DNA of 64,000 nucleotides from CBDCGJ01 sp965238305 (GTDB lineage: Bacteria; Pseudomonadota; Alphaproteobacteria; GCA-2731375): assembly GCA_965238305.1 (NCBI GenBank), contig CBDEHK010000001.1, positions 3,348,001-3,412,000 of the forward strand. The letters run 5' to 3'. The translations under genes and the position numbers were made by a program. Positions 10,222 to 19,468 of the stretch are shown piece by piece. Within the stretch, counting starts at the first letter, position 1. Each line of letters starts with the position of its first letter. A model generated the notes under the pieces. It saw only the letters and a program-made list of their open reading frames with translations. It had not been told where the DNA came from and searched no databases.

Positions 10222-10284
10222 TTCGTGCGCGTATGGCGCCGTTCGTGCAAAATGGACGCCGTTTGCTCACCCGCTCTGTCGTGC
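10222..10284 (+). promoter_or_regulatory. Direct repeats upstream of coxM, candidate LytTR operator
   Basis: TTCGTGC occurs at 10222-10228 and 10242-10248, exactly 20 bases apart; the first two copies are followed by related sequence ending CGCCGTT. A further CGTGC lies at 10280-10284. LytTR proteins bind pairs of direct repeats about two helical turns apart, and a LytTR regulator is encoded immediately upstream. Binding itself is inference. Confidence 0.4.
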
Positions 10285-10348
10285 AATCGGCAATCTCGGT
10301 AAAGAACTAGAACTCAGGACTTATTGTCGGGAATGGGAGGCCAAAACG

Positions 10349-11212
10349 ATGATTTCTGGTTCTTTTGAATATTACCAACCACAAACTTTGGATGAAGCGG
10401 TCGGCCTGCTGGTCCAACATGGCGATGACGCCCGTGTGGTCGCCGGCGGACACAGTTTGATACCGATGATGAAACTGCGCCTGGCGGTACCGGATCATTT
10501 GATCGATCTGCGCTCGATTGAAGTTCTAAAGGGGGTTAAGGAAGACGGCGGCAATATACTCATTGGCGCCATGACGACGCAGCGCGACTTGATTGCCGAT
10601 CCGTTGCTGGCGGCCAAATGTCCGATCATCGCCGAAACATCATTGCAGATTGCCGACCCGCAAGTCCGCTATTGCGGCACAATAGGCGGCAATGTCGCCA
10701 ATGGCGATCCGGGCAATGACCTGCCGGCTTTGATGCAGGCGTTGGATGCGGCATATCTGGTGCAAGGACCCGGGGGAACGCGCGAAATCGCGGCGCGCGA
10801 GTTTTATGAAGCCGCCTTCTTTACTGAACTAAAGGACGACGAGATCCTGACCGCAGTGCGTATTCCAACGCCCGCCGCCGGACATGGTTACGCTTATCAG
10901 AAACAAAAACGAAAGATTGGCGACTATGCTACGGCCGCTGCTGCAGTAATGCTGACAATGTCCGGCGAGACCTGTGCCACGGCGGCGATCGCTTTGACCA
11001 ATGTCGGCGATACGCCCCTATACGCAAACGAGGCGTCGGCCGCGTTGGTCGGCACCTCGCTCGACCAAGCCGCCATCGAGAATGCGGCAACGCTCGCCGA
11101 AAGCATCACCAATCCTGCCGCCGATACGCGCGGGCCGGTCGATTTTCGCACGAAACTCGCCGGCGTCATGGTGCGCCGTGCTTGCGCCACCGCTCTTGAA
11201 CGGGCCGCTTAA
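10349..11212 (+). CDS. coxM: Carbon monoxide dehydrogenase, FAD-binding medium subunit
   Basis: A 287-residue flavoprotein of the heterohexameric aerobic CO dehydrogenase. It passes electrons from the small-subunit clusters to quinone. The two FAD motifs are AGGHS (32-36) and TIGGN (111-115), as in the xanthine dehydrogenase family. GGGAGG lies 8 bases upstream of the ATG. It is first in a tight M-S-L-D-E-F gene order characteristic of genuine cox operons, and begins about 65 bases after the candidate operator repeats. Confidence 0.93.
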   Translation: MISGSFEYYQPQTLDEAVGLLVQHGDDARVVAGGHSLIPMMKLRLAVPDHLIDLRSIEVLKGVKEDGGNILIGAMTTQRDLIADPLLAAKCPIIAETSLQIADPQVRYCGTIGGNVANGDPGNDLPALMQALDAAYLVQGPGGTREIAAREFYEAAFFTELKDDEILTAVRIPTPAAGHGYAYQKQKRKIGDYATAAAAVMLTMSGETCATAAIALTNVGDTPLYANEASAALVGTSLDQAAIENAATLAESITNPAADTRGPVDFRTKLAGVMVRRACATALERAA

Positions 11213-11229
11213 GCGCCGAGGAGGAAAAA

Positions 11230-11724
11230 ATGGGTAAATTACACGTCCAACTAACTGTTAACGGCAACGAAGTCGAAGCTTTGGCCGAACCCCGCATGCT
11301 GTTAATCCACTTTCTGCGCGAACAGCTCAATCTGACCGGCCCGCATATCGGTTGCGATACCAGCCATTGTGGCGCCTGCACCGTCGATTTGAACGGCATG
11401 TCGGTCAAATCTTGCACGATGTTTGTCGGCCAAGCCAATGGCGCCGAAATCCGCACTATCGAAGGCATGGCGCACGCAGATGGCACAATGCATATTTTAC
11501 AGGAAATGTTCCGTGAACATCATGGTCTGCAATGTGGTTTTTGCACCCCCGGCATGATTACCCGGGCCTATCGTCTATTGCAGGAAAATCCGAACCCAAG
11601 CGATGACGAAATTCGTTTCGGCATCTCCGGCAATCTTTGCCGTTGCACGGGTTATCAAAACATTGTCAGAGCGATCCGCGCCGCTGCGGACATGCTCAAT
11701 GCTGCGAAGGAGGCCGCGGAATGA
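11230..11724 (+). CDS. coxS: Carbon monoxide dehydrogenase, 2x[2Fe-2S] small subunit
   Basis: A 164-residue protein carrying two [2Fe-2S] clusters. The plant-type cluster uses C42, C47, C50 and C62. The second, helical-domain cluster uses C102, C105, C137 and C139 (CGFC, CRC). It relays electrons from the Mo/Cu site of CoxL to FAD in CoxM. GAGGAGGAAAAA sits just ahead of the ATG, and its stop overlaps the coxL start (ATGA), indicating translational coupling. Confidence 0.94.
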   Translation: MGKLHVQLTVNGNEVEALAEPRMLLIHFLREQLNLTGPHIGCDTSHCGACTVDLNGMSVKSCTMFVGQANGAEIRTIEGMAHADGTMHILQEMFREHHGLQCGFCTPGMITRAYRLLQENPNPSDDEIRFGISGNLCRCTGYQNIVRAIRAAADMLNAAKEAAE

Positions 11725-14144
11725 ATGACGCCACGCCAAGTGCTGCGGAACGCACCCAAAAACTTGAAGGTCTCGGCACCGCCAGGAAGCGGGTCGAAGA
11801 CGTCCGCTTCACCAAGGGTAGAGGTAACTATGTCGACGATATCAAAATGCCGGGCATGCTATTCGGTGAATTCGTCCGCTCCCCCTATGCCCATGCCCGG
11901 GTCAAATCTATTGATACTTCGGCCGCTCTCGCGTTACCCGGCGTCAAGGCGGTCCTAACCGCTGAAGATTTGAAACCGCTAAATTTGCATTGGATGCCGA
12001 CATTAGCCGGTGATGTGCAAGCGGTATTGGCCGACGAAAAAGTTGTGTTTCAAATGCAAGAAGTCGCTTTCGTCATTGCCGAAGACCGCTATATTGCTTC
12101 CGACGCCGCTCAATTGGTCGAAGTTGACTATGAAGAACTGCCGGTATTGGTCGATCCATTAAAAGCCATGGATGCGGACGCAGTGGTCATCCGCGAAGAT
12201 ATCGTCGACCAGGAAGAAGTCGGCGGCCATGGACCGCGCCGCCACCCGAACCACGTTTTCACCTGGGCGGTGGGTGAAAAGGACGATGCTGATGCGGCGT
12301 TCACTGCGGCCGATGTGACGGTGGAGGAGTTCATCTCCTATCAACGCGTCCATCCCTGCCCGCTGGAAACCTGCGGCTGCGTTGCTTCAATGGATCCTAT
12401 TGACGGAAAACTGACGGTCTGGGGCACCTTTCAGGCGCCGCACGCCGTACGCACCGTGGCGTCCTTAATCTCCAGCATACCGGAACATAAAATCCGCATT
12501 ATCTCACCCGATATTGGCGGCGGCTTCGGCAATAAAGTCGGCGTTTATCCAGGATACATTTGTTCGATTGTGGCTTCGATCGTGTTGGGTGTCCCGGTTA
12601 AGTGGATCGAAAACCGGATCGAAAATCTGTCGGCAACAGCGTTTGCACGTGACTACCATATGACCGGCGAATTGGCGGCGACAAAAGACGGCCGCATCAC
12701 CGGTCTGCGCTGCCATGTGGTCGCCAACCAAGGCGCCTTTGATGCTTGTGCGGATCCGACCCAATATCCGGCTGGCTTTTTCAATATCGTCACCGGGTCC
12801 TACGATATACCAGTGGCACATTTATCGGTCGATGGCGTCTACACCAACAAAGCGCCGGGCGGGGTCGCCTATCGCTGTTCGTTCCGGGTCACGGAAGCAT
12901 CTTATCTGATTGAGCGGATGATCGACGTACTCGCGCGTAAGCTTGAGATCGATCCAGCCGAACTCAGGATCAAAAACTTCATCAAGAAAGAGCAGTTTCC
13001 GTACCAATCCGCATTGGGTTGGGAATATGACAGCGGGGATTATCATACCGCCATGGCCAAGGCGATGCAGAGCGTCGATTACGAAGCCCTTAGAAACGAA
13101 CAGGTGGCCAATCGAGCAGCTTTCGCCAGTGGTGAAACGCGTAATCTGATGGGTATCGGCGTTGCGTTTTTTACCGAGATCGTTGGCGCCGGACCGATCA
13201 AAAACTGCGATATTCTCGGCCTCGGCATGTTCGATAGTTGTGAAATACGTATTCATCCCACCGGCAGTGCGATTGCCCGCCTCGGCACCATTAGTCAGGG
13301 CCAGGGGCATGCCACCACGTTTGCACAAATCCTGGCCACGGAAATTGGCCTACCGGCGGACAACATCACCATCGAGGAAGGCGACACGGATACGGCGCCC
13401 TACGGTCTTGGCACCTATGGCTCCCGATCGACCCCTGTAGCCGGTGCAGCGACCGCCATGGCGGGTCGGAAAATTCGCGCCAAAGCACAAATGATCGCCG
13501 CCTATTTGCTGGAAGTGCATGACGACGATCTGGAATGGGATATTGATCGGTTTGTTGTCAAAGGCGCACCGGATCGGGCCAAGACGATGGCCGAAATCGC
13601 CTTCGCTGCTTATAACAGCGTGCCGCCGGGCATGGAGCCGGGATTGGAAGCGGTCAGCTACTATGACCCACCCAACATGACCTATCCCTACGGTGCCTAT
13701 TTCTGTGTTGTGGATATTGATGTTGACACTGGCGTCACCGAGATACGGCAATTTTATGCTCTCGACGACTGCGGTACCCGGATCAATCCAATGATTATCG
13801 AAGGTCAAGTCCATGGTGGCCTGACCGAAGCACTGGGTATCGCCCTTGGTCAGGAAATTGACTATGACGAAATTGGCAATATCAAGGGTGGCAGCTTGGC
13901 CGATTATTTCCTGCCGACCGCGGTCGAAACCCCAGTGTGGGAAACCGATTTCACCGAAGTGCCCTCGCCCCATCATCCAATCGGCGCAAAAGGTGTCGGA
14001 GAATCGCCAAATGTCGGTGGCGTTTCGGCGATTTCGAACGCCGTCAATGACGCATTCGCGCATTTTGGTTTGACCCATACCCAGATGCCGCATGATCATT
14101 GGCGGGTCTGGAAAACTGCGGAACAGTTAGGTCTAACCCGCTAA
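11721..14144 (+). CDS. coxL: Carbon monoxide dehydrogenase, molybdopterin large subunit, form I
   Basis: 807 residues with the start at 11721, which overlaps the coxS stop and gives nearly the length of the Afipia enzyme; the longer open frame upstream lies inside coxS. The catalytic subunit oxidises CO with water at a Mo-S-Cu centre. It has the diagnostic form I motif AYRCSFR with the copper-ligating C386 and, near the C terminus, GAKGVGESP with the catalytic E761 (C388 and E763 in the characterised enzyme). Form II proteins have AYRGAGR instead, so this should be a true CO dehydrogenase, not a generic xanthine oxidase relative. Confidence 0.95.
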   Translation: MNDATPSAAERTQKLEGLGTARKRVEDVRFTKGRGNYVDDIKMPGMLFGEFVRSPYAHARVKSIDTSAALALPGVKAVLTAEDLKPLNLHWMPTLAGDVQAVLADEKVVFQMQEVAFVIAEDRYIASDAAQLVEVDYEELPVLVDPLKAMDADAVVIREDIVDQEEVGGHGPRRHPNHVFTWAVGEKDDADAAFTAADVTVEEFISYQRVHPCPLETCGCVASMDPIDGKLTVWGTFQAPHAVRTVASLISSIPEHKIRIISPDIGGGFGNKVGVYPGYICSIVASIVLGVPVKWIENRIENLSATAFARDYHMTGELAATKDGRITGLRCHVVANQGAFDACADPTQYPAGFFNIVTGSYDIPVAHLSVDGVYTNKAPGGVAYRCSFRVTEASYLIERMIDVLARKLEIDPAELRIKNFIKKEQFPYQSALGWEYDSGDYHTAMAKAMQSVDYEALRNEQVANRAAFASGETRNLMGIGVAFFTEIVGAGPIKNCDILGLGMFDSCEIRIHPTGSAIARLGTISQGQGHATTFAQILATEIGLPADNITIEEGDTDTAPYGLGTYGSRSTPVAGAATAMAGRKIRAKAQMIAAYLLEVHDDDLEWDIDRFVVKGAPDRAKTMAEIAFAAYNSVPPGMEPGLEAVSYYDPPNMTYPYGAYFCVVDIDVDTGVTEIRQFYALDDCGTRINPMIIEGQVHGGLTEALGIALGQEIDYDEIGNIKGGSLADYFLPTAVETPVWETDFTEVPSPHHPIGAKGVGESPNVGGVSAISNAVNDAFAHFGLTHTQMPHDHWRVWKTAEQLGLTR

Positions 14145-14205
14145 AGTGGCGTACAAGAGGCGGGGGCAAATGATGCATCCGCCTCACACCTAGGTGTGGT
14201 GTTAG

Positions 14206-15081
14206 ATGAAACATAGAGAGCTGCAAACAAACCTTATCGACGTTGGTTATATTGCCGACGAAAATTTGGCCATGGCTTTATCACTGGCTAGGTCACTTGA
14301 ACGCCCCCTACTGCTGGAGGGTGCAGCCGGTGTTGGCAAGACCGAAATTGCAAAAGCACTTGCCCAGGTTCTGAACACCGATCTAATCCGTCTACAATGC
14401 TACGAAGGGCTGGACGCCAACGCGGCGATCTACGAATGGAATTATCAACGCCAGTTGCTGTCGATCAAGGTTCACGAACAAACCGAGAGTTCGGCTGACA
14501 GCATTGAGAGCCACATTTTCTCCGAACCATTCTTGTTGCGACGACCCTTGTTGGAAGCGATTTCCCGCGACCGGCCACCGGTCTTGTTGATCGATGAAAT
14601 CGACCGGGCGGACGAGGAATTTGAAGCCTATTTGCTGGAAATTTTGTCGGACTTTCAGGTCACGGTACCGGAGTTGGGAACTATTCAGGCCCGCAGCGTG
14701 CCGCATGTCATTTTGACCTCCAATAGAAGTCGCGAATTATCCGATGCGCTTCGACGGCGCTGTCTTTACAGTTACGTCGATTATCCCGATGCGGAAAAAG
14801 AGCGCCGCATCGTCAAAGCCCATATGCCGGACATCGACGACGAATTACTGCGGCAGATTGTTGGCTTTGTACAGGGATTGCGCAAGGAAGACTTGGAAAA
14901 GATACCGGGAATCGCCGAATCTCTTGACTGGGCCGCGGCCTTAGCCGGCCTGGCAGTGCATTCCCTAACCGATGACCCAGAGACTATTTGTGCGACCTTG
15001 ATCTGCCTGCTGAAGACCGAGGTCGATCTTAAAGCGCTGACCCCGGAAGTGACCGCGCGACTGATCGGTAAAGTTGCCTAA
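14206..15081 (+). CDS. coxD: MoxR-type AAA+ ATPase for CO dehydrogenase maturation
   Basis: A 291-residue AAA+ ATPase with Walker A GAAGVGKT (39-46), Walker B LLIDEIDRAD (127-136) and sensor region TSNRSRELSDALRRR. In A. carboxidovorans, CoxD with CoxE and CoxF installs sulfur and copper in the Mo-Cu centre of apo-CoxL. Cytoplasmic. It sits between coxL (61-base gap) and coxE (2-base gap), the standard order. Confidence 0.9.
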   Translation: MKHRELQTNLIDVGYIADENLAMALSLARSLERPLLLEGAAGVGKTEIAKALAQVLNTDLIRLQCYEGLDANAAIYEWNYQRQLLSIKVHEQTESSADSIESHIFSEPFLLRRPLLEAISRDRPPVLLIDEIDRADEEFEAYLLEILSDFQVTVPELGTIQARSVPHVILTSNRSRELSDALRRRCLYSYVDYPDAEKERRIVKAHMPDIDDELLRQIVGFVQGLRKEDLEKIPGIAESLDWAAALAGLAVHSLTDDPETICATLICLLKTEVDLKALTPEVTARLIGKVA

Positions 15082-15083
15082 CC

Positions 15084-16241
15084 ATGATGCCAGTAACACA
15101 AATGACTGGTTTCGTCTCCCACCTCCGGCTCAATGGTTTTCCTGTTGGTCCGGCCGAAACGATCGCCGCCCTCGGCTTACTTACCCAACTCAAATGGCCG
15201 CAGCTCAGCGAGGCGCGGCTCGCGCTAAAGACCATGTTGAGCACCGACAAATCCAATTGGGATCAGTTTGATGAGTTGTTCGATGTTTATTGGTTCAGCC
15301 GTGGGGTCAAAACCCTGACCTTCCAGGAAAATCATCGCCGACCGGGTCCTCGCCGGGTCCCGGCTCGACCGGATCTATGGAACAACATACTACCGCCAGG
15401 CGGTTTGCCGCGACGCGACAATTTGGCGGACGAGACAAACGATAACGCCACCGGCGAGATAAAACAAAATACCCGCGCCAGCACACGCGATATCCTCAGC
15501 AGCACGGATATTGGCCAGATTGTCTCGGCCAACGATGTGGCTGCGCTTGAACAATTGGCGCACAAATTAGCAAGGGCCATGCGCGACCGACTGAGCCGGC
15601 GGCGAAAACCAGCCGCGAAAGCGCACGAGATCGATATCCGTCGGACCATCCGGCGCAATCTTTCGAAGGGTGGCGATCCGTTTGATCTTGTTTACCGCAA
15701 ACGCCCGGAACGGCCGGTCAATCTGGTCGTGCTGCTCGACGTATCTGGTTCGATGCAGCAATATAGCCGTCTATTTCTCGCATTCCTGCGCGGCCTGTCA
15801 GGGCAATGGCTGAAAACTGAAGCTTTTGTTTTCCATACCCGGCTGTTGCGGATCACTGAAGCCTTAAAGGACCACGATCATGACCGGGCCATGGCCCGCC
15901 TGACGCTGATGGCGGAAGGATTTGGCGGCGGCACCAGGATCGGCCACAGCTTGGCCGACTTTAACACCCACTATGCCAAAGAACTCATCAACACACGGTC
16001 CGTAGTGATTATCATGAGCGACGGCTATGACACCGGCGAGCCGAGCTCGATCACCACGCAACTGGCGCGGTTGAAAAAACGCGCCCGGCGGCTGATTTGG
16101 CTGAACCCGCTGGCCGGTTGGGACAATTATGAGCCGGTGGCCAGGGGCATGGCCGAAGCCATGCCGCACATTGATTTATTCAGGGCCGCCAACAGTTTAG
16201 AAAGTCTCGCGGCGCTGGAACCGGAATTGGCTCGGCTTTAA
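15084..16241 (+). CDS. coxE: VWA-domain protein for CO dehydrogenase maturation
   Basis: 385 residues. The C-terminal half is a von Willebrand A domain with a MIDAS motif DVSGS (219-223), a conserved Thr region (GGGTRIGH) and an Asp (MSDGYDTGE). The N-terminal half is helical with a charged, presumably flexible linker around 80-185. CoxE partners with the CoxD ATPase, in the manner of MoxR/VWA pairs, to mature CoxL. The ATG is 2 bases after the coxD stop, so the two are surely co-transcribed. Confidence 0.9.
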   Translation: MMPVTQMTGFVSHLRLNGFPVGPAETIAALGLLTQLKWPQLSEARLALKTMLSTDKSNWDQFDELFDVYWFSRGVKTLTFQENHRRPGPRRVPARPDLWNNILPPGGLPRRDNLADETNDNATGEIKQNTRASTRDILSSTDIGQIVSANDVAALEQLAHKLARAMRDRLSRRRKPAAKAHEIDIRRTIRRNLSKGGDPFDLVYRKRPERPVNLVVLLDVSGSMQQYSRLFLAFLRGLSGQWLKTEAFVFHTRLLRITEALKDHDHDRAMARLTLMAEGFGGGTRIGHSLADFNTHYAKELINTRSVVIIMSDGYDTGEPSSITTQLARLKKRARRLIWLNPLAGWDNYEPVARGMAEAMPHIDLFRAANSLESLAALEPELARL

Positions 16242-16259
16242 GGCAGAATGGACTAAATC

Positions 16260-17162
16260 ATGAAATATGATGCAGAGCAGGTTATGCAACGGATCGCCGA
16301 GTTGCGCGACCAAGGCAAGGAATTTTGCGTTGCCACCATTGTGCGGACGGAACATGCCACTTCGGCCAAGGCCGGCGCCAAAGCCGTGATCCCAGAAAGT
16401 GGTGAAATCGAAGGGTTTCTGGGCGGCGCTTGCGTCCAGAATGCGGTCAAACAAGCAGCTGAAGCGGTGCTTGCCGAAGGCGCGCCTCGCCTGATCCGGA
16501 TCAAACCAACCGATCAAGTCGTCGAGCAGCTCGACGTCGATGGTGTCGAACTTCACAAAAGCAGCTGTCCGAGTGGTGGTATTGTCGAGCTGTTCGTGGA
16601 ACCAATGCTGCTGGCTCCGCATTTGGTAATCTGCGGTGCCTCGCCGGTTGCCCTGGCTTTGGCCGGACTGGGCACAGCAATGGGATATCGCGTCACGGCC
16701 GCCGCCTTGGAGAACGATTTGGGGCGTTTTGCAGAGGTCGAGCAACAGCATATCGGTTTCGATCTCTCCTCGCTACCAATCGGACATAATGCTTATATTG
16801 TGGTCTCGACACAGGGTATACGCGATCGGGAAGCTTTGGCCGCGGCGCTTGGCAGTGCCGCCCAATATGTCGCTTTTGTCGGCAGCCGGCAGAAATCCGA
16901 AACCTTGCTGGCGCAACTTCGTGATCACGCACTGTCGGCTGATCAATTGGCCAGGCTTTCGGCACCGGCCGGGCTCAATATCAACGCCATTGGCCCGGAA
17001 GAAATTGCCCTGTCGATTTTGGCCGAGATCGTTGGTGTTCGGCGGCAAAACGTCAAGCAGCCCATCGGTGTCGGGGCCAAATTGATCGGCGCGGCTACTC
17101 ACGCCCTACAGACCGCGGAATCCGCCTTCGCCACCAGCGACACACACCCAAAATGCTGTTGA
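16260..17162 (+). CDS. coxF: XdhC/CoxI-family maturation protein
   Basis: 300 residues. The N-terminal XdhC/CoxI domain has EHATSAKAGAKAVI and GGACVQ motifs; the C-terminal part is a Rossmann domain with VICGASPVALALA. Family members bind the molybdenum cofactor, guard it and promote its sulfuration before insertion. The position directly after coxDE indicates CoxF; CoxI is a paralogue with the same domains. The last residues end in Cys-Cys. It is the final gene of the cox operon seen here: the next gene starts 132 bases on, and no coxG homologue is present. Confidence 0.85.
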   Translation: MKYDAEQVMQRIAELRDQGKEFCVATIVRTEHATSAKAGAKAVIPESGEIEGFLGGACVQNAVKQAAEAVLAEGAPRLIRIKPTDQVVEQLDVDGVELHKSSCPSGGIVELFVEPMLLAPHLVICGASPVALALAGLGTAMGYRVTAAALENDLGRFAEVEQQHIGFDLSSLPIGHNAYIVVSTQGIRDREALAAALGSAAQYVAFVGSRQKSETLLAQLRDHALSADQLARLSAPAGLNINAIGPEEIALSILAEIVGVRRQNVKQPIGVGAKLIGAATHALQTAESAFATSDTHPKCC

Positions 17163-17294
17163 ACAATATCGCTGGGATCGACGATTAAGTCTGAAAAATA
17201 GGGGCGGGTAAATTAACGCCGTACCTTGATTTCGCTGTTGAACTCTTGTCACCGCGCACCATTGCGCTAAGCTAACCTTACGAGTGGAATAGGA

Positions 17295-18596
17295 ATGGCT
17301 GGCGCGATGATGGTGGACTATCACCTTGATTTGGAAAACGGCATGATCGACCGGCGGATTTTTGCGTCGCCGGAAGTACATGCCCGCGAGCTAGAAAACC
17401 TATTCACCCGGGCCTGGTTGTTCGTCGGGCATGAGAGCCAAGTACCTGATAAAGGCGATTTTTATTTGTCCCGCATGGGAGCGGAATCGGTTTTATTGTG
17501 TCGCGACTACAGCGACAATTTGCATGTTTTCCTTAATTCCTGTCGCCATCGCGGCATGAAGGTTTGTCGCTACGATCAAGGAAATACCGCCGTTTTCACC
17601 TGCCCCTATCATGCCTGGTCTTATGCCTTGGATGGCAGCCTGCAAGGGGTGCCGCAATATGAGAAACTTTACCAAGGGGTCATGGACCGCAAAAAATGGG
17701 GCTTGATCGAAGTTCCTAAAATGACCAATTATAAAGGTACCATCTGGGCCACTTGGGATGCCGAAGCACCGGATTTCTTGACTTATCTTGGCGACGTCAA
17801 AGAGCATTTGGATCAAGCCTTGGATTGCCGCGATGGACGACCCGGCGGCTCGGAAGTGATCGGCGTGCATCGTTGGGTATTTCCAGCGAACTGGAAATTC
17901 GCGGCGGAAAATTTTCTTGGCGACAGTTACCACAATATCAGCCACCGCAGCGTCGATGCCATCGGCATCGGTCCCTCGGCCCAAGCCGGAGCTAAGGGCC
18001 GGCGCGATGACGAACTAAAGAATGCGCAACATATCTGGGTCAGTTTTGCGCAGGGCCATGGCGTGCATAGTGCCTTGCAACCCCCAGATCAGCAATTTGT
18101 CGATAGTTATCTCGATCAACCGGAAATTGGTGCCTATTTCCGCCACTGTTTTGAAGAACGCAAACGGCGCCTGGGCGACAAAGCCAGATTATTGCCGTTC
18201 GTCGGCACAATATTTCCCAATACTTCCTATCATGGCCGCCAACCGCGCGGACTATGCGCCTGGCATCCGCTTTCATCGACGGAGACCGAGGGTTGGCGCT
18301 TTTTCCTGGTCGACAAAGATGCGCCAGACATCGTGAAAGATTTTTTGAGGCGGTATTACATGCGCTATTCCGGGCCCGCCGGTATGACCGAACAGGACGA
18401 CATGGAAAACTGGCTCTATGCGACCGCTGCTTCGGCAGGCACGATCGCCGGGCGCCATCCGTTCAATTATCAACAATCAATGGGTGCGGCAAAGATCGAT
18501 GATCCGGTCAAAGGAGAGGTTAGCACCCAAACCAGCGAACATATCGCCCGCGGATTTTATCGCCGCTGGCAAACGTATATGGAAGGCGCGGACTAG
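17295..18596 (+). CDS. Rieske aromatic ring-hydroxylating dioxygenase, alpha subunit
   Basis: 433 residues. The Rieske [2Fe-2S] centre uses C83-x-H85 and C103-x2-H106. The mononuclear iron site shows D210 (bridging), H213 and H217 in GDSYHNISH, with a C-terminal Asp in EQDDMENW as third ligand. It performs NADH-driven cis-dihydroxylation together with the beta subunit encoded two genes downstream. The electron-transfer ferredoxin and reductase are not in the window. The substrate is unknown; the sequence falls broadly with benzoate/biphenyl/phenylpropionate-type enzymes. Two start codons (17295 and 17307) are possible. Confidence 0.88.
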   Translation: MAGAMMVDYHLDLENGMIDRRIFASPEVHARELENLFTRAWLFVGHESQVPDKGDFYLSRMGAESVLLCRDYSDNLHVFLNSCRHRGMKVCRYDQGNTAVFTCPYHAWSYALDGSLQGVPQYEKLYQGVMDRKKWGLIEVPKMTNYKGTIWATWDAEAPDFLTYLGDVKEHLDQALDCRDGRPGGSEVIGVHRWVFPANWKFAAENFLGDSYHNISHRSVDAIGIGPSAQAGAKGRRDDELKNAQHIWVSFAQGHGVHSALQPPDQQFVDSYLDQPEIGAYFRHCFEERKRRLGDKARLLPFVGTIFPNTSYHGRQPRGLCAWHPLSSTETEGWRFFLVDKDAPDIVKDFLRRYYMRYSGPAGMTEQDDMENWLYATAASAGTIAGRHPFNYQQSMGAAKIDDPVKGEVSTQTSEHIARGFYRRWQTYMEGAD

Positions 18597-18652
18597 CAAA
18601 CACTGCTGGGTCGGGACGACAGCCGTTTTACGGGCCGCGATGGAGACCGGTC

Positions 18653-19468
18653 ATGATCGCGGCCGATCAACAAAGCATGGTTACTATCGTCACCGGCGGC
18701 ACCTTTGGCATCGGTCGCGAGATCACCAAATTGCTCGCCCGGCGCGGCCACAAAGTCGTTGCCTTCGGTTTGGAAGCCCGGCAAATGTCGAGCTTGGCGG
18801 AAAATGGTGTCGCCAGTTTAACGGAAGAACTGGCAGCAGAAGGGTTGAGCGCTGATTTGCTGGAAGCCGATGTGAGCCAAGCTAATGACGTCGCTCGGGT
18901 TATCGACCATACGCTCGCCAAACATAATGACATTGATGCGTTGGTCAATAATGCGGCCATTGGTCCATTGGGGACTGTGATGGACACGTCGGAGGAAGAT
19001 TGGGACCGGATCATAGCGGTGAACTTGAAAGGCCCGTATTTAACATCTCGGGCAGTGATACCGCATATGCAAGCCAGCGGCGGCGGTCGCATAATAAATA
19101 TCGGCAGTGGCGCTGGCTATGGCAAACCGAATATGGCTGCCTATGCGGCCAGCAAAGGCGGTCTGCACACCCTCACCTCAGCGCTCGCCTATGATCATTT
19201 CCGGGATGGTATTCGGGTGAACACGGTGGTTCCCGGCGGCGGCGGCATCGCGACCGGTATGAGCCTTGGCCGGGTTGAGGGGGATATGGCGAAGTTTGGC
19301 CAAAGTGCGTCGGGCACTGCTGCGGGTCGAACGGCCAACGGAGAAGATATTGCGCGGACTGTCGCTTTCCTGCTGTCGGCAGATGCCGAGGTAATTTCCG
19401 GCACAATTATTGATGTCGGCTGCTTTTCCGCGCAGGGCGGGCCGATACCAAAAATGCAGAATTCATGA
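18653..19468 (+). CDS. Short-chain dehydrogenase, probable cis-dihydrodiol dehydrogenase
   Basis: 271 residues of classical SDR type: NAD(P) motif TGGTFGIG (14-21), NNAA, a catalytic Ser in INIGSGAGYG and the YAASK motif. Its place between the dioxygenase alpha and beta genes argues that it rearomatises the cis-dihydrodiol to a catechol; this is inferred from context. GGAGA lies 7 bases before the ATG, and its stop overlaps the start of the beta-subunit gene (ATGA). Confidence 0.85.
   Translation: MIAADQQSMVTIVTGGTFGIGREITKLLARRGHKVVAFGLEARQMSSLAENGVASLTEELAAEGLSADLLEADVSQANDVARVIDHTLAKHNDIDALVNNAAIGPLGTVMDTSEEDWDRIIAVNLKGPYLTSRAVIPHMQASGGGRIINIGSGAGYGKPNMAAYAASKGGLHTLTSALAYDHFRDGIRVNTVVPGGGGIATGMSLGRVEGDMAKFGQSASGTAAGRTANGEDIARTVAFLLSADAEVISGTIIDVGCFSAQGGPIPKMQNS

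Noticed and set aside
11637..11720. A 28-codon N-terminal extension of CoxL
   Set aside because: It lies wholly within coxS in another frame. The ATG at 11721 overlaps the coxS stop and gives the normal CoxL length.
12128..14099. Long leftward open frames opposite coxL (for example 13350-14099)
   Set aside because: They are antisense shadows of a strongly conserved gene and have no motif of their own.
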